Shown piece after piece: positions 41,966 to 51,755 of a stretch of 64,000 nt of DNA. Source of the stretch: Streptacidiphilus fuscans (GTDB taxonomy: Bacteria > Actinomycetota > Actinomycetes > Streptomycetales > Streptomycetaceae). The stretch's first letter is position 1; every line of letters begins with the position of its first letter. The notes beneath the pieces are model-generated. The model was not told where the DNA came from. It worked only from the letters and a program-made list of their open reading frames with translations, and did no database searches. The translations under genes and the position numbers were made by a program. The stretch covers positions 1 to 64,000 of the forward strand of contig NZ_JADPRT010000004.1 of the NCBI RefSeq assembly GCF_015690355.1, given 5' to 3'.

Positions 41966-43732
41966 GTGGCAGCCCACGATGACGACTACGCCCGAGGCGG
42001 CAGGCCCGCACGGGGTTCTGAAGAGACACAGGCCCAGATCTCGATGCTGGAGCAGGAGATCGCAGCACTGCGTCGCAAGATCGCCGAGCCCACGCGGCAC
42101 ACGAGGATCCTCGAAGAGCGGATCGTCGAGCTGCAGACCAACCTGAACGGGGTCACCGCCCAGAACGAGCGGCTGGCGTCGACCTTGCGCGAGGCCCGCG
42201 ACCAGATCGTGGCGCTCAAGGAGGAGGTCGACCGGCTGGCACAACCCCCGGCCGGCTTCGGCACCTTTCTCGCCGCCAACGAGGACGGCACCGCCGACAT
42301 CTTCACCGGCGGCCGGAAGCTCCGGGTGAACGTCAGCCCGAGCATCCCGCTCGACGACCTGCGGCGTGGCCAGGAGGTCATGCTCAACGAGGCGCTGAAC
42401 ATCGTCGACGCCATGGAGTTCGAGAGCATCGGCGACATCGTCACGCTCAAGGAGGTCCTGGAGGACGGCGAACGCGCGCTGGTCATCGGGCACACCGACG
42501 AGGAGCGGGTGGTCCGCCTCGCCGAGCCGCTGCGCGACATCGTGCTGCGGGCCGGCGACGCGCTGCTGCTCGAACCGCGCTCCGGCTACGTCTACGAGGT
42601 CGTGCCCAAGAGCGAGGTCGAGGAGCTGGTCCTCGAAGAGGTCCCGGACACCGACTACGACCGGATCGGCGGCCTCGGCCAGCAGATCGAGCAGATCCGC
42701 GACGCGGTCGAGCTGCCGTACCTGCACGCCGACCTCTTCAAGGAGTTCGAGCTGCGCCCGCCCAAGGGCGTGCTGCTCTACGGCCCGCCCGGATGCGGCA
42801 AGACGATGATCGCCAAGGCGGTCGCCAACTCGCTTGCCAAGAAGGTCGCCGAGGTGACCGGCCAGCCCCAGGGGAAGAGCTACTTCCTCAACATCAAGGG
42901 GCCGGAGCTGCTCAACAAGTACGTCGGTGAGACCGAGCGCCAGATCCGCCTGGTCTTCCAGCGCGCACGGGAGAAGGCGAGCGAGGGCACCCCCGTCATC
43001 GTCTTCTTCGACGAGATGGAGTCCCTGTTCCGCACCCGCGGATCCGGCGTCAGCTCGGACGTGGAGAACACCATCGTCCCGCAGCTGCTCGCCGAGATCG
43101 ACGGCGTGGAGGGGCTGGAGAACGTCATCGTCATCGGCGCCTCCAACCGCGAGGACATGATCGACCCGGCGATCCTGCGGCCCGGCCGTCTGGACGTCAA
43201 GATCAAGATCGAGCGGCCGGACGCCGAGGGCGCCAAGGACATCTTCTCCAAGTACCTGAAGACCTCGCTGCCGCTGCACCCGGACGACGTCAAGGAGCAC
43301 GGCGACTCGACCGACGCCGCCGTGGCCGCGATGATCCAGGCCGTGGTGGAGCGGATGTACACCGAGTCCGAGGAGAACCGCTTCCTGGAGGTCACCTACG
43401 CCAACGGTGACAAGGAGGTCCTGTACTTCAAGGACTTCAACTCCGGCGCCATGATCCAGAACATCGTGGACCGGGCCAAGAAGATGGCCATCAAGGACTT
43501 CCTCGACCACGGCCAGCGCGGTCTCCGCGTCTCCCACCTGCTCGCCGCCTGCGTGGACGAGTTCAAGGAGAACGAGGACCTGCCCAACACCACCAACCCG
43601 GACGACTGGGCCCGCATCTCCGGCAAGAAGGGCGAGCGGATCGTCTTCATCCGCACGCTGGTCACCGGCAAGCAGGGCGCGGAGTCCGGCCGCTCCATCG
43701 ACACCGTGGCCAACACGGGTCAGTACCTGTAG
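41966..43732 (+). CDS. mpa: Proteasomal AAA ATPase (Mpa/ARC)
   Basis: A 588-residue hexameric ATPase that recognises Pup on tagged proteins and feeds them into the 20S core. The N-terminal coiled coil (about residues 25-90) binds Pup; OB domains follow (about 95-240); then the AAA domain with Walker A GPPGCGKT at residues 273-280, Walker B FFDEME (Asp349, Glu350) and [18 protein letters not shown] as arginine-finger region. The C terminus is GQYL (585-588), the motif that docks on the proteasome alpha ring. GTG 41966 has GGAGGAGG (41950-41957) ideally placed; GTG 41957 would overlap it. TAGGGT (41923-41928) is a promoter candidate. Confidence 0.97.
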   Translation: MAAHDDDYARGGRPARGSEETQAQISMLEQEIAALRRKIAEPTRHTRILEERIVELQTNLNGVTAQNERLASTLREARDQIVALKEEVDRLAQPPAGFGTFLAANEDGTADIFTGGRKLRVNVSPSIPLDDLRRGQEVMLNEALNIVDAMEFESIGDIVTLKEVLEDGERALVIGHTDEERVVRLAEPLRDIVLRAGDALLLEPRSGYVYEVVPKSEVEELVLEEVPDTDYDRIGGLGQQIEQIRDAVELPYLHADLFKEFELRPPKGVLLYGPPGCGKTMIAKAVANSLAKKVAEVTGQPQGKSYFLNIKGPELLNKYVGETERQIRLVFQRAREKASEGTPVIVFFDEMESLFRTRGSGVSSDVENTIVPQLLAEIDGVEGLENVIVIGASNREDMIDPAILRPGRLDVKIKIERPDAEGAKDIFSKYLKTSLPLHPDDVKEHGDSTDAAVAAMIQAVVERMYTESEENRFLEVTYANGDKEVLYFKDFNSGAMIQNIVDRAKKMAIKDFLDHGQRGLRVSHLLAACVDEFKENEDLPNTTNPDDWARISGKKGERIVFIRTLVTGKQGAESGRSIDTVANTGQYL

Positions 43733-43749
43733 AAGCAGTACCTTCGAAT

Positions 43750-43789
43750 CGTCCGGCTGCGGGAGCCCGTGGGCGCTCACAGCCGGACG
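43750..43789 (+). terminator. Hairpin after mpa
   Basis: CGTCCGGCTG (43750-43759) pairs perfectly with CAGCCGGACG (43780-43789); the loop has a further GAGCCC/GGGCGCTC pairing. It may lower read-through into dop. There is no long T tract. Confidence 0.7.
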
Positions 43790-43879
43790 TTCGTGTCAGC
43801 GATCTCCCGGTTGTCAGTCCGCAGTCTTAGTCTCGGGTTACCGCACGGGTTCGTCCGCGGCAGCGCGAAGGAGGGCCGT

Positions 43880-45391
43880 ATGTCTGTACGGCGCGTCATG
43901 GGCATCGAGACGGAGTACGGGATCTCCGTTCCGGGTCATCCCAACGCCAATGCCATGCTCACCTCGTCCCAGATCGTCAATGCCTACGCGGCGGCGATGC
44001 ACCGGGCCCGCAGGGCCCGCTGGGACTTCGAGGAGGAGAACCCGCTGCGCGACGCGCGCGGCTTCGACCTGGCCAGGGACGCGGCCGACGCCAGCCAGCT
44101 GACCGACGAGGACATCGGCCTGGCCAACATCATCCTGACCAACGGCGCGCGCTTCTACGTGGACCACGCCCACCCCGAGTACTCCTCGCCGGAGGTCACC
44201 AACCCGCGCGACGCCGTGCTCTGGGACAAGGCCGGCGAGCGGGTCATGGAGGAGGCGGCCAACCGCGCCCTGCAGCTGCCCGGCGCGCAGCCGATCCACC
44301 TGTACAAGAACAACACCGACAACAAGGGCGCCTCCTACGGCACCCACGAGAACTACCTGATGAAGCGGGCCACGCCGTTCGCCGACATCGTCAGGCACCT
44401 CACCCCGTTCTTCGTCTCGCGCCAGGTGGTCACCGGCGCGGGCCGGGTCGGCATCAACCAGGACGGCTCCGCCCAGGGCTTCCAGCTCAGCCAGCGCGCC
44501 GACTACTTCGAGGTCGAGGTCGGCCTGGAGACCACGCTCAAGCGCCCGATCATCAACACCCGCGACGAACCGCACGCCGACGCCGAGAAGTACCGGCGGC
44601 TGCACGTGATCATCGGCGACGCCAACCTGTCCGAGATCTCGACCTACCTCAAGCTCGGCACCACCGCGCTGGTGCTGTCCATGATCGAGGACTCCTTCAT
44701 CACCGTCGACCTGGTCGTCGACCAGCCCGTCCGCACACTGCACCAGGTCTCCCACGACCCGTCGCTGCAACACCTGATCCAGCTGCGCAGCGGGCGCAAG
44801 CTCACCGGCGTGCAGCTCCAGATGGAGTACTGCGAGCTGGCCAGGAAGTACGTCGAGGACCGCTACGGCCAGGACGCCGACGAGCAGACCCGCGACATCC
44901 TGGACCGCTGGGAGGACGTGCTGGGCAAGCTGGAGCGCGACCCGATGTCGCTCTCCCGGCAGCTGGACTGGGTGGCCAAGAAGGAGATCCTGGAGGGCTA
45001 CCGCCGCCGCGACGACCTGGACTGGGACGACGCCCGCCTACACCTGGTCGACCTCCAGTACGCGGACGTCCGCCGGGAGAAGGGCCTCTACAACCGGCTG
45101 GTGGCCCGGGGCCGGATGGAGCGGCTGCTCGACGACGCCGAGGTGCTGCGCGCCGCCCACGAGCCGCCCGAGGACACCCGCGCCTACTTCCGCGGCCGCT
45201 GCCTGGAGCAGTACGCCGACCATGTCGCGGCGGCCTCGTGGGACTCGGTCATCTTCGACATCCCCGGACGCGACTCCCTGCAGCGGGTGCCCACCCTGGA
45301 GCCCCTGCGCGGCACCAGGAACCACGTCAAGGCCCTGCTGGACCGCTGTCGCACGGCGGAGGAGCTGGTACGCGTGCTCAGCGGAGGCTGA
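43880..45391 (+). CDS. dop: Pup deamidase/depupylase
   Basis: A 503-residue Dop of the glutamine-synthetase-like fold. It starts [18 protein letters not shown] with the nucleotide-binding Glu, contains the Dop loop (about residues 40-78, [13 protein letters not shown] to LTDEDIG), catalytic Asp95 in [16 protein letters not shown], and [20 protein letters not shown]. Dop cleaves the isopeptide bond between Pup and substrate lysine; where Pup ends in Gln it also converts it to Glu. Since the local Pup already ends in Glu, depupylation is likely its main task here. ATG 43880 has AAGGAGGG; the upstream open frame lacks coding features. Confidence 0.97.
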   Translation: MSVRRVMGIETEYGISVPGHPNANAMLTSSQIVNAYAAAMHRARRARWDFEEENPLRDARGFDLARDAADASQLTDEDIGLANIILTNGARFYVDHAHPEYSSPEVTNPRDAVLWDKAGERVMEEAANRALQLPGAQPIHLYKNNTDNKGASYGTHENYLMKRATPFADIVRHLTPFFVSRQVVTGAGRVGINQDGSAQGFQLSQRADYFEVEVGLETTLKRPIINTRDEPHADAEKYRRLHVIIGDANLSEISTYLKLGTTALVLSMIEDSFITVDLVVDQPVRTLHQVSHDPSLQHLIQLRSGRKLTGVQLQMEYCELARKYVEDRYGQDADEQTRDILDRWEDVLGKLERDPMSLSRQLDWVAKKEILEGYRRRDDLDWDDARLHLVDLQYADVRREKGLYNRLVARGRMERLLDDAEVLRAAHEPPEDTRAYFRGRCLEQYADHVAAASWDSVIFDIPGRDSLQRVPTLEPLRGTRNHVKALLDRCRTAEELVRVLSGG

Positions 45392-45421
45392 GCCGGGGCG
45401 CACGGTCCGGGCGGGCACGCA

Positions 45422-45551
45422 GGTGAACGTGTGAACGCCTGTCCGCGCAGAGCGTAACTGTACGAGGGTGGTCGTTCACCATGGGTGAAGTGCACGCCTT
45501 TGGGCATCATCCGGGCAACGATCGACGTTCTTCGACTACAAGCCGTAGGGT
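45422..45551. promoter_or_regulatory. Repeated TGAAC sites and promoter upstream of pup
   Basis: GGTGAAC (45422-45428) and GTGTGAAC (45429-45436) are followed by TTCACC-ATG-GGTGAA (45475-45489, a 6-3-6 inverted repeat). TAGGGT at 45546-45551 is a -10 candidate 39 bases before the pup start. The 199-base gap between dop and pup has no gene. The sites could bind a regulator of the proteasome genes. Confidence 0.45.
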
Positions 45552-45590
45552 CAGAGATCAGCTGATCCACTCAAGAGCGGGGTGAGGGAA

Positions 45591-45809
45591 ATGGCGACCA
45601 AGGACACCGGCGGCGGACAGCAGCGGGCGAACCGCACCTCCGAGGAGGTCGAGGAGACCCAGGAAGAGGCGACCGAGGCCTCGGACCTCAAGGAGCGCAA
45701 GGAGAAGCTCGACGACGACGTCGACGCGGTCCTCGACGAGATCGACGAGGTGCTGGAGTCGAACGCCGAGGACTTCGTGCGGGGCTTCGTCCAGAAGGGT
45801 GGAGAGTAG
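45591..45809 (+). CDS. pup: Prokaryotic ubiquitin-like protein Pup
   Basis: A 72-residue, acidic, intrinsically disordered modifier. It begins MATKDTGGGQQ and contains the helix-forming segment SDLKERKEKLDDDVDAVLDEIDEVLE that binds the Mpa coiled coil. It ends FVQKGGE: the C-terminal Glu can be activated by PafA directly, without deamidation by Dop. ATG 45591 is preferred over GTG 45582, with the purine-rich GGTGAGGGAA as ribosome site. prcB follows after 40 bases, so pup-prcB-prcA probably form an operon. Confidence 0.98.
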   Translation: MATKDTGGGQQRANRTSEEVEETQEEATEASDLKERKEKLDDDVDAVLDEIDEVLESNAEDFVRGFVQKGGE

Positions 45810-45849
45810 ATTCTCTCCTTGATCGACTTAACGAACCGGAAGGAAAGCT

Positions 45850-46695
45850 GTGGAAGCCTATCTCTCTGGCACCGGGCGTCTGCCGGCTGCCTTCCTCAAG
45901 CCGGGGTCGTCCTCGTTCATCGAGTTCCTGGGCGACCACCAGCCCGAGCTGCTGCCCGGCCGGCGTGAGCTGCCGGCCGGCGCGCAGCCGCTCCAGGCGC
46001 CGCACGGCACCACCATCGTCGCGGCGACGTTCGACGGCGGGGTCGTCCTCGCCGGTGACCGGCGCGCCACCATGGGCAACATCATCGCGCAGCGCGACAT
46101 CGAGAAGGTCTTCCCGGCCGACGAGTACTCCGCCGTGGGCATCGCCGGCACCGCCGGCCTCGCGGTCGAGATGGTGCGGCTGTTCCAGCTGGAGCTGGAG
46201 CACTACGAGAAGATCGAGGGCACCTCGCTCTCGCTGGAGGGCAAGGCCAACCGCCTGACCACGATGATCCGCGGCAACCTCGGCATGGCCATGCAGGGCC
46301 TGGCCGTCGTCCCGCTCTTCGCCGGCTACGACCTCGACCAGGGCCGCGGTCGGATCTTCACCTACGACGTCACCGGCGGACGCTCCGAGGAGACGGGCTT
46401 CGCCGCCACCGGCTCCGGCTCGCTCTTCGCCAAGGGCTCGCTGAAGAAGCTCTACCGGGCCGACCTCTCCGCCGAGCAGGCCGCCACCGCGGTCATCCAG
46501 GCGCTCTACGACGCCGCCGACGACGACTCCGCGACCGGCGGTCCGGACCTCACCCGGCAGATCTTCCCGATCGTCTCCGTCATCACCGACGAGGGCTTCC
46601 GCCGCCTCGGCGACCAGGAGGTCGGCGAGCTCGCCAAGGCCGTCCTCGGCCACCGCCTGGAGCAGCCGGACGGCCCCCAGGCGCCCCTGCTGTAG
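45850..46695 (+). CDS. prcB: 20S proteasome beta subunit
   Basis: A 281-residue precursor of the catalytic beta subunit. The propeptide is residues 1-53, and cleavage in [10 protein letters not shown] exposes Thr54 as the active-site nucleophile. Further hallmarks are [13 protein letters not shown] with conserved Asp and Arg, the lysine in [10 protein letters not shown] and [13 protein letters not shown], plus the GSGS loop [13 protein letters not shown]. It forms the two inner rings of the core. GTG 45850 has AAGGAAAG ahead. prcA lies 63 bases downstream. Confidence 0.97.
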   Translation: MEAYLSGTGRLPAAFLKPGSSSFIEFLGDHQPELLPGRRELPAGAQPLQAPHGTTIVAATFDGGVVLAGDRRATMGNIIAQRDIEKVFPADEYSAVGIAGTAGLAVEMVRLFQLELEHYEKIEGTSLSLEGKANRLTTMIRGNLGMAMQGLAVVPLFAGYDLDQGRGRIFTYDVTGGRSEETGFAATGSGSLFAKGSLKKLYRADLSAEQAATAVIQALYDAADDDSATGGPDLTRQIFPIVSVITDEGFRRLGDQEVGELAKAVLGHRLEQPDGPQAPLL

Positions 46696-46758
46696 CCGTT
46701 CCGGGCCGTTCCTGACCCCCAATCATCTGACCGCTCGACAAAGAAGAAGGGGCGACCG

Positions 46759-47526
46759 GTGTCGACGCCGTTCTACGTCTCACCTCAGCAGGCCATGGCC
46801 GACCGCGCCGAGTACGCCCGCAAGGGCATCGCGCGCGGCCGGTCGGTGGTGGTGCTCACCTACGCCGACGGCATCCTCTTCGTCGCGGAGAACACCTCGC
46901 GCGCGCTGCACAAGGTCTCCGAGATCTACGACCGCATCGCCTTCGCCGCGGTGGGCCGCTACAACGAGTTCGAGAACCTGCGGATCGGCGGCGTCCGCTA
47001 CGCCGACCTGCGCGGCTACTCCTACGACCGGGCCGACGTCAACGCCCGCGGCCTGGCCAACGTCTACGCCCAGACCCTGGGCACGATCTTCTCCTCCACC
47101 GGGGAGAAGCCCTACGAGGTCGAGCTGATCGTCGCCGAGGTCGGCAAGAACCCGGGCGACGACCAGATCTACCGCCTCACCCCCGACGGCTCGGTCGTGG
47201 ACGAGCACGGCTCGGTCGCCGTCGGCGGCAACTCCGAATCCATCGCCACCTACCTGGAGCAGCGCCACGAGGAGGGCACGTCCCTCCCGGACGCCCTCAA
47301 GCTCGCCGTGGAGAGCCTGGCCAGGGACCCGAACGGCGGAGCCCCCCGCACCCTGACCCCGGATCAGCTCGAGGTCGCGGTGCTGGACCGGGCTCGTTGG
47401 CAGCAGCGCAAGTTCAAGCGGCTGCTCGGCACCCAGCTGAGCCGGCTGCTGGAGGGAGACGCCAGTGCGGCGTCCGACGACGAGGAGCCGCCGGCCGGTT
47501 CGGCCGCCGCGGCCGAGGGGGAGTAG
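46759..47526 (+). CDS. prcA: 20S proteasome alpha subunit
   Basis: A 255-residue alpha subunit, the outer ring that gates entry and receives Mpa. It starts with the gating segment [30 protein letters not shown], has the alpha-fold strands [14 protein letters not shown] and [32 protein letters not shown], and ends in an acidic, Ala-rich tail. There is no N-terminal Thr, as expected for alpha. GTG 46759 has GGGGCGA ahead. pafA follows 54 bases after the stop. Confidence 0.96.
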   Translation: MSTPFYVSPQQAMADRAEYARKGIARGRSVVVLTYADGILFVAENTSRALHKVSEIYDRIAFAAVGRYNEFENLRIGGVRYADLRGYSYDRADVNARGLANVYAQTLGTIFSSTGEKPYEVELIVAEVGKNPGDDQIYRLTPDGSVVDEHGSVAVGGNSESIATYLEQRHEEGTSLPDALKLAVESLARDPNGGAPRTLTPDQLEVAVLDRARWQQRKFKRLLGTQLSRLLEGDASAASDDEEPPAGSAAAAEGE

Positions 47527-47580
47527 CAACAGCCGCTTTTCCCATGGTTTCGATCAGGGCGGGAAGGTGAACTAGTAGGC

Positions 47581-48942
47581 ATGGACCGCCGAATCTTCGG
47601 GTTGGAGAACGAGTACGGCGTCACCTGCACGTTCCGGGGGCAGCGTCGCCTGTCACCGGACGAGGTGGCCAGGTACCTCTTCCGCCGCGTCGTGTCATGG
47701 GGCCGCAGCAGCAACGTGTTCCTGCGCAACGGTGCCCGCCTCTACCTGGACGTGGGTTCGCACCCCGAGTACGCCACCCCCGAGTGCGACGACGTCGCCG
47801 AGCTGGTGACGCACGACAAGGCCGGGGAGCGCATCCTCGAGGGCCTGCTGGTGGACGCCGAGCGCCGGCTCCACGAGGAGGGCATCGCCGGGGACGTCTA
47901 CCTGTTCAAGAACAACACCGACTCCGCCGGCAACTCCTACGGCTGTCACGAGAACTACCTGGTGGCGCGGCACGGGGAGTTCTCCCGCCTGGCGGACATA
48001 CTGATCCCGTTCCTGGTCACCCGTCAGCTGATCTGCGGCGCGGGCAAGGTGCTGCAGACGCCGCGCGGCGCGGTCTACTGCGTCAGCCAGCGCGCCGAGC
48101 ACATCTGGGAGGGCGTCAGCTCGGCGACCACCCGGTCCCGTCCGATCATCAACACCCGCGACGAGCCGCACGCGGACGCCGAGCGCTACCGCCGGCTGCA
48201 CGTCATCGTGGGCGACTCCAACATGTCGGAGACCACCACGCTGCTCAAGGTCGGCGCGACCGACCTGGTGCTGCGGATGATCGAGGCCGGCACGGTGCTG
48301 CGCGACCTCACCCTGGAGAACCCGATCCGGGCCATCCGCGAGGTCTCCCACGACCTGACCGGCCAGCGCCTGGTCCGGCTGGCCAACGGCCGTGAGGCCA
48401 GCGCGCTGGAGATCCAGCAGGAGTACTTCCAGAAGGCCAGCGACTTCGCCGACCACCGGGGCATCCGCACCGGCACGATCGCGCGGGTGCTGGACCTGTG
48501 GGGCCGCACGCTGGAGGCGGTCCGAACCCAGGACTACTCCAAGGTCGACCGCGAGATCGACTGGGTGATGAAGTACCAGCTGATCGAGCGTTACCGGGCC
48601 AAGAACGGCATCTCGATGTCGCACCCGCGGGTCGCCCAGATCGACCTCGCGTACCACGACATCCACCGCCGCCGGGGCCTGTACTACCTGCTGGAGAACC
48701 GCGGGCAGGCCGAGCGGGTCAGCAACGACCTCAAGATCTTCGAGGCCAAGTCGGTGCCGCCGCAGACCACCCGGGCGCGGCTGCGCGGCGACTTCATCCG
48801 CCGGGCCCAGGAGCAGCGTCGCGACTTCACCGTCGACTGGGTCCACCTCAAGCTCAACGACCAGGCGCAGCGGACCGTCCTGTGCAAGGACCCGTTCCGT
48901 TCGGTCGACGAGCGCGTGGAGAAGCTGATCGCGGGCATGTGA
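47581..48942 (+). CDS. pafA: Pup-protein ligase
   Basis: A 453-residue ligase related to glutamine synthetase and Dop. [18 protein letters not shown] (residues 3-20) has the nucleotide-site Glu; [16 protein letters not shown] contains the catalytic Asp57; [18 protein letters not shown] and [20 protein letters not shown] are shared with Dop. It has no Dop loop. Using ATP it phosphorylates the Pup C-terminal Glu and joins it to substrate lysines. ATG 47581 lies two bases after TAGTAG; a GGAAGG is 14 bases upstream, so the promoter/ribosome-site situation is ambiguous. It closes the proteasome run before a strong terminator. Confidence 0.97.
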   Translation: MDRRIFGLENEYGVTCTFRGQRRLSPDEVARYLFRRVVSWGRSSNVFLRNGARLYLDVGSHPEYATPECDDVAELVTHDKAGERILEGLLVDAERRLHEEGIAGDVYLFKNNTDSAGNSYGCHENYLVARHGEFSRLADILIPFLVTRQLICGAGKVLQTPRGAVYCVSQRAEHIWEGVSSATTRSRPIINTRDEPHADAERYRRLHVIVGDSNMSETTTLLKVGATDLVLRMIEAGTVLRDLTLENPIRAIREVSHDLTGQRLVRLANGREASALEIQQEYFQKASDFADHRGIRTGTIARVLDLWGRTLEAVRTQDYSKVDREIDWVMKYQLIERYRAKNGISMSHPRVAQIDLAYHDIHRRRGLYYLLENRGQAERVSNDLKIFEAKSVPPQTTRARLRGDFIRRAQEQRRDFTVDWVHLKLNDQAQRTVLCKDPFRSVDERVEKLIAGM

Positions 48943-48957
48943 GCCCGATCCGGAACG

Positions 48958-48998
48958 GGCGGGGTCCGACAAAGTGCCGTCGAACCCCGCCTGCTTTT
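48958..48998 (+). terminator. Strong terminator after pafA
   Basis: GGCGGGGTCCGAC (48958-48970) pairs with GTCGAACCCCGCC (48979-48991) with one mismatch, 8-base loop, followed by TGCTTTT. It is a classical factor-independent terminator and marks the end of the proteasome transcription unit. Confidence 0.92.
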
Positions 48999-49112
48999 GG
49001 AGTGAACATGACCGACTTGTGACCTGAGTTGTGCGCGGGGTCTCTGCGCAGATCCGGTGCAAGGCCATAGAGTGGCGCGGACCGCTGAACCGCTCACCAC
49101 CTAAGGATCACC

Positions 49113-50120
49113 GTGCGCCGACTCGCCGCCGCGCTGCTTCTTGCGCCCACGCTGCTGCTCACCGGTTGCGGGAGCAGCGCCAAGACAGCCACGGCCGCCG
49201 ACACCGCGGCGCCGTGCCCGTCCGGTTCCGCCGCCCAGTCGCCGCTGCCGGTGCCGCCGGTGACCAACACCGACAGCCAGCTGCCGACCGTCTCGGGCGA
49301 GTTCGGCAAGAGCGCGAGCATCACCGTCCCCAAGGGCGACCCGACCGGCAATTTCGTCGTCAAGCAGATCTCCGAGGGCAACGGCCCGGTGGTCACCAAC
49401 AACGACGTGGTCGGCTTCAACATCGTCGGCCAGACCTGGACCGGCAAGACCTTCCAGGACTCCTACAAGGACGGCGGCGGCGCCGCGGTCGACAACCTGA
49501 AGACCACGCCGATGCTGCCGATGTTCAGCAAGGCCGTGGTGGGCCAGAAGGTCGGCAGCCGGGTCGAGGTCGTCGCCCCGCCGGCGGCGGGCTTCGGCAA
49601 CGCGGGCTACCCGCAGCTCCAGGTCACCTGCCACGACACGCTGGTGATGGTCTTCGACGTCACCGCCGCGACCCCGGTCGACGGTTCGGCCAGCGGCACC
49701 CCGCAGACGCCGACGGCCGACGTGCCCAAGGTGCAGATGAACGACAAGGCCGCGGCCTCCTTCAGCATCAGCGCCTCCCAGCGCGACCCGAAGACCCTGG
49801 GCGCCACGGTGCTGATCAAGGGCAGCGGCCCGGTGGTCCAGCCCGGTCAGAACCTGATCGCCCAGTACACCGGCGCGGTGCTGGCCAACGGCAAGGTCTT
49901 CGACTCGTCGTGGAACCACGGCGGGGCGACCAACTTCGTCATCGGCAAGGGTCAGGTCATCCCCGGCTGGGACAAGGGCCTGGTCGGGCAGACGGTCGGC
50001 TCCCGCGTGCTGCTGACCATCCCGGCGGCCGACGCGTACGGGGCGCAGCCGCCGCAGGGGTCGGGCATTCCGGCCAACGCACCCCTGGTCTTCGTCGTGG
50101 ACATCCTCGGCGCCGCGTAA
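49113..50120 (+). CDS. Lipoprotein with two FKBP-type peptidyl-prolyl isomerase domains
   Basis: A 335-residue exported isomerase. The signal ends in lipobox LTGC (Cys19). FKBP domain 1 (about 75-185) is degenerate: NNDVVGFNIVGQTWTGKTFQDSY and GQKVGSRVEVVAPPAAGFG are recognisable, but several active-site aromatics are altered. Domain 2 (about 230-334) is canonical: GQNLIAQYTGAVLANGKVFDSSW, VIGKGQVIPGWDKGLVGQTVGSRVLLTIPAADAYG, LVFVVDILG. It probably helps fold secreted proteins. GTG 49113 begins the signal peptide. It sits between pafA and a second FKBP gene. Confidence 0.92.
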   Translation: MRRLAAALLLAPTLLLTGCGSSAKTATAADTAAPCPSGSAAQSPLPVPPVTNTDSQLPTVSGEFGKSASITVPKGDPTGNFVVKQISEGNGPVVTNNDVVGFNIVGQTWTGKTFQDSYKDGGGAAVDNLKTTPMLPMFSKAVVGQKVGSRVEVVAPPAAGFGNAGYPQLQVTCHDTLVMVFDVTAATPVDGSASGTPQTPTADVPKVQMNDKAAASFSISASQRDPKTLGATVLIKGSGPVVQPGQNLIAQYTGAVLANGKVFDSSWNHGGATNFVIGKGQVIPGWDKGLVGQTVGSRVLLTIPAADAYGAQPPQGSGIPANAPLVFVVDILGAA

Positions 50121-50181
50121 CGTAGGGGCGCACAGCACCAGCTCTGCACCATCTTTCGTCCTTCTGAGGAGAACCACGACC

Positions 50182-50553
50182 GTGAGCATCGAGAAGCCGG
50201 AGATCGACTTCCCGGGCGGCGAGGCCCCCACCACGCTGCAGATCCGCGACATCTGGGTGGGCGACGGCGCCGAGGCGAAGGCCAAGGACAACGTCAGCGT
50301 CCACTACGTCGGCGTGGCCTTCAGCTCCGGCGAGGAGTTCGACGCGAGCTGGAACCGTGGCGCCCCGCTCCGCTTCAAGCTCGGCGTCGGCCAGGTCATC
50401 CCCGGCTGGGACCAGGGCGTCCAGGGCATGAAGGTCGGCGGCCGTCGCGAGCTGATCATCCCGGCCCACCTCGCCTACGGCGACCGTGGCGCGGGCAACG
50501 CGATCAAGCCCGGCGAGACGCTGATCTTCGTCGTCGACCTGCTCGGCGTCTGA
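50182..50553 (+). CDS. Cytoplasmic FKBP-type peptidyl-prolyl isomerase
   Basis: A 123-residue single-domain FKBP. NVSVHYVGVAFSSGEEFDASWNRGAPLRFKLGVGQVIPGWDQGVQGMKVGGRRELIIPAHLAYGDRG holds the whole active site, and the C-terminal strand is ETLIFVVDLLGV. There is no signal peptide, so it acts in the cytoplasm. GTG 50182 has TGAGGAGAA ahead. It lies 62 bases after the two-domain FKBP lipoprotein, likely the same transcript, and is closed by a terminator 59 bases after its stop. Confidence 0.95.
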   Translation: MSIEKPEIDFPGGEAPTTLQIRDIWVGDGAEAKAKDNVSVHYVGVAFSSGEEFDASWNRGAPLRFKLGVGQVIPGWDQGVQGMKVGGRRELIIPAHLAYGDRGAGNAIKPGETLIFVVDLLGV

Positions 50554-50611
50554 GCGGCCGATCGTCTGACGCCCCGTCGCACGCGAGTCACACGCGACGC
50601 GTGAGTCACTC

Positions 50612-50647
50612 AAGCGCACCCCTGTCCCTTTGGACGGGGGTGCGCTT
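50612..50647 (+). terminator. Terminator after the FKBP genes
   Basis: AAGCGCACCCCTGTCC (50612-50627) pairs with GGACGGGGGTGCGCTT (50632-50647) with one T-G pair, and CTTT as loop. Its central 22 bases recur with one change at 63571-63592. Confidence 0.92.
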
Positions 50648-50738
50648 CGTGGTCGAGAGGCCTAGCGGTACGGTCAGTTGATACCGGGTGCCGAGTTCCG
50701 GGTCGCGGTCGGTGCCGCGCGTAGAAGAAGGGTGAGCG

Positions 50739-51755
50739 ATGCCCATCGCCAAGTCCGAGCGCCTGATGAACCTCGCGCTGTGCCTGATGAACACCAAACG
50801 CCCGCTGAGCAAGCGGGAGTTGCGGGCGTCCATCGAGGCCTACCGTGAGGCGGGGTCCGCGGGGGAGCAGGTCAGCGAGGACGCGTTCAACCGGATGTTC
50901 GAGCGCGACAAGGACGATCTGCGCGAACTCGGCCTGGTCATCGACGTGGTGGAGAACCCGCTCGACGGCGAACTCGGCTATCTCGCCCGGCGCGACGTCA
51001 ACCGCCTGCCCGAGATTCACCTGGACGCGGAGGAGGCCGCCGCGCTGAGCCTGGCCGCCGGAGTCTGGGAGCAGGCCCGCCTCGCCGGAGCCGCCAGCGG
51101 CGCCCTGCAGAAGCTGCGCGCCGCCGGTTCGCTGGCCGAGGAGAGCGGTGAGGGCCGCACCACGCTCCAGCCCCGCGTCCCCGCGCGCGACGCCGCGTTC
51201 GAGCCGCTGCTGGTCGCCGCGCGCGACCGCCGCCCGGTCGCCTTCGACTACCGCAAGAGCGGCGCCGCCCAGGCCGAGCCGCGCACGGTCGAGCCGTGGG
51301 CGCTGGAGTTCTGGCACGGCCACTGGTACCTCGCGGGCTGGGACCGCGACCGCGCCGACGTCCGGGTCTTCCGGCTGAGCCGGATTGTCGGCCGGGTCCG
51401 CAGCAAGGGCGGCCAGTTCAGCGCGCCCGTCCCGGACCACGTCGGCGTCCGCGAGACCGTCGCCCGCTTCGCCGGGGAGGGCGCCACCGAGCAGGCCCGC
51501 GTCCGCGTCCGCCGCAAGGCCGCCTTCCCGGTGCGGGCCAAGGCACTCTCCGCGTCGCCCGCGCCGGACGACGCAGAATGGGATGAGCTGACCATCCCCT
51601 ACGGGCACGGACTGGCCGCGGACCTGGTCGAGTTCGGCCCGGACGTGGTCGTGATCGAGCCCGCCGAGCTGCGCGCCGACGTCATCGCACGACTGCGGGC
51701 GGTGGCCGGTGCTTCCAGCGCTTCCAGCACGTCAGAGAACGAGGTGGGCGAGTGA
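50739..51755 (+). CDS. pafB: WYL-domain regulator PafB
   Basis: A 338-residue helix-turn-helix/WYL protein. The N-terminal DNA-binding part is SERLMNLALCLMNTKRPLSKRELRASIEAY...FNRMFERDKDDLRELGLVID (about residues 5-70). The WYL domain has RRPVAFDYRKSGAAQAEPRTVEPWALEFWHGHWYLAGWDRDRADVRVFRLSRI, and a C-terminal WCX domain follows. With PafC it forms the activator of the RecA-independent DNA-damage response known from mycobacteria. ATG 50739 has AGAAGGGTGAG ahead. The stop overlaps the pafC start by four bases (GTGA). Confidence 0.95.
   Translation: MPIAKSERLMNLALCLMNTKRPLSKRELRASIEAYREAGSAGEQVSEDAFNRMFERDKDDLRELGLVIDVVENPLDGELGYLARRDVNRLPEIHLDAEEAAALSLAAGVWEQARLAGAASGALQKLRAAGSLAEESGEGRTTLQPRVPARDAAFEPLLVAARDRRPVAFDYRKSGAAQAEPRTVEPWALEFWHGHWYLAGWDRDRADVRVFRLSRIVGRVRSKGGQFSAPVPDHVGVRETVARFAGEGATEQARVRVRRKAAFPVRAKALSASPAPDDAEWDELTIPYGHGLAADLVEFGPDVVVIEPAELRADVIARLRAVAGASSASSTSENEVGE

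Noticed and set aside
45422-45436. PHO box upstream of pup
   Set aside because: The GTTCAC-type units on the minus strand are 8 bases apart, not 11 as required for PhoP direct repeats.
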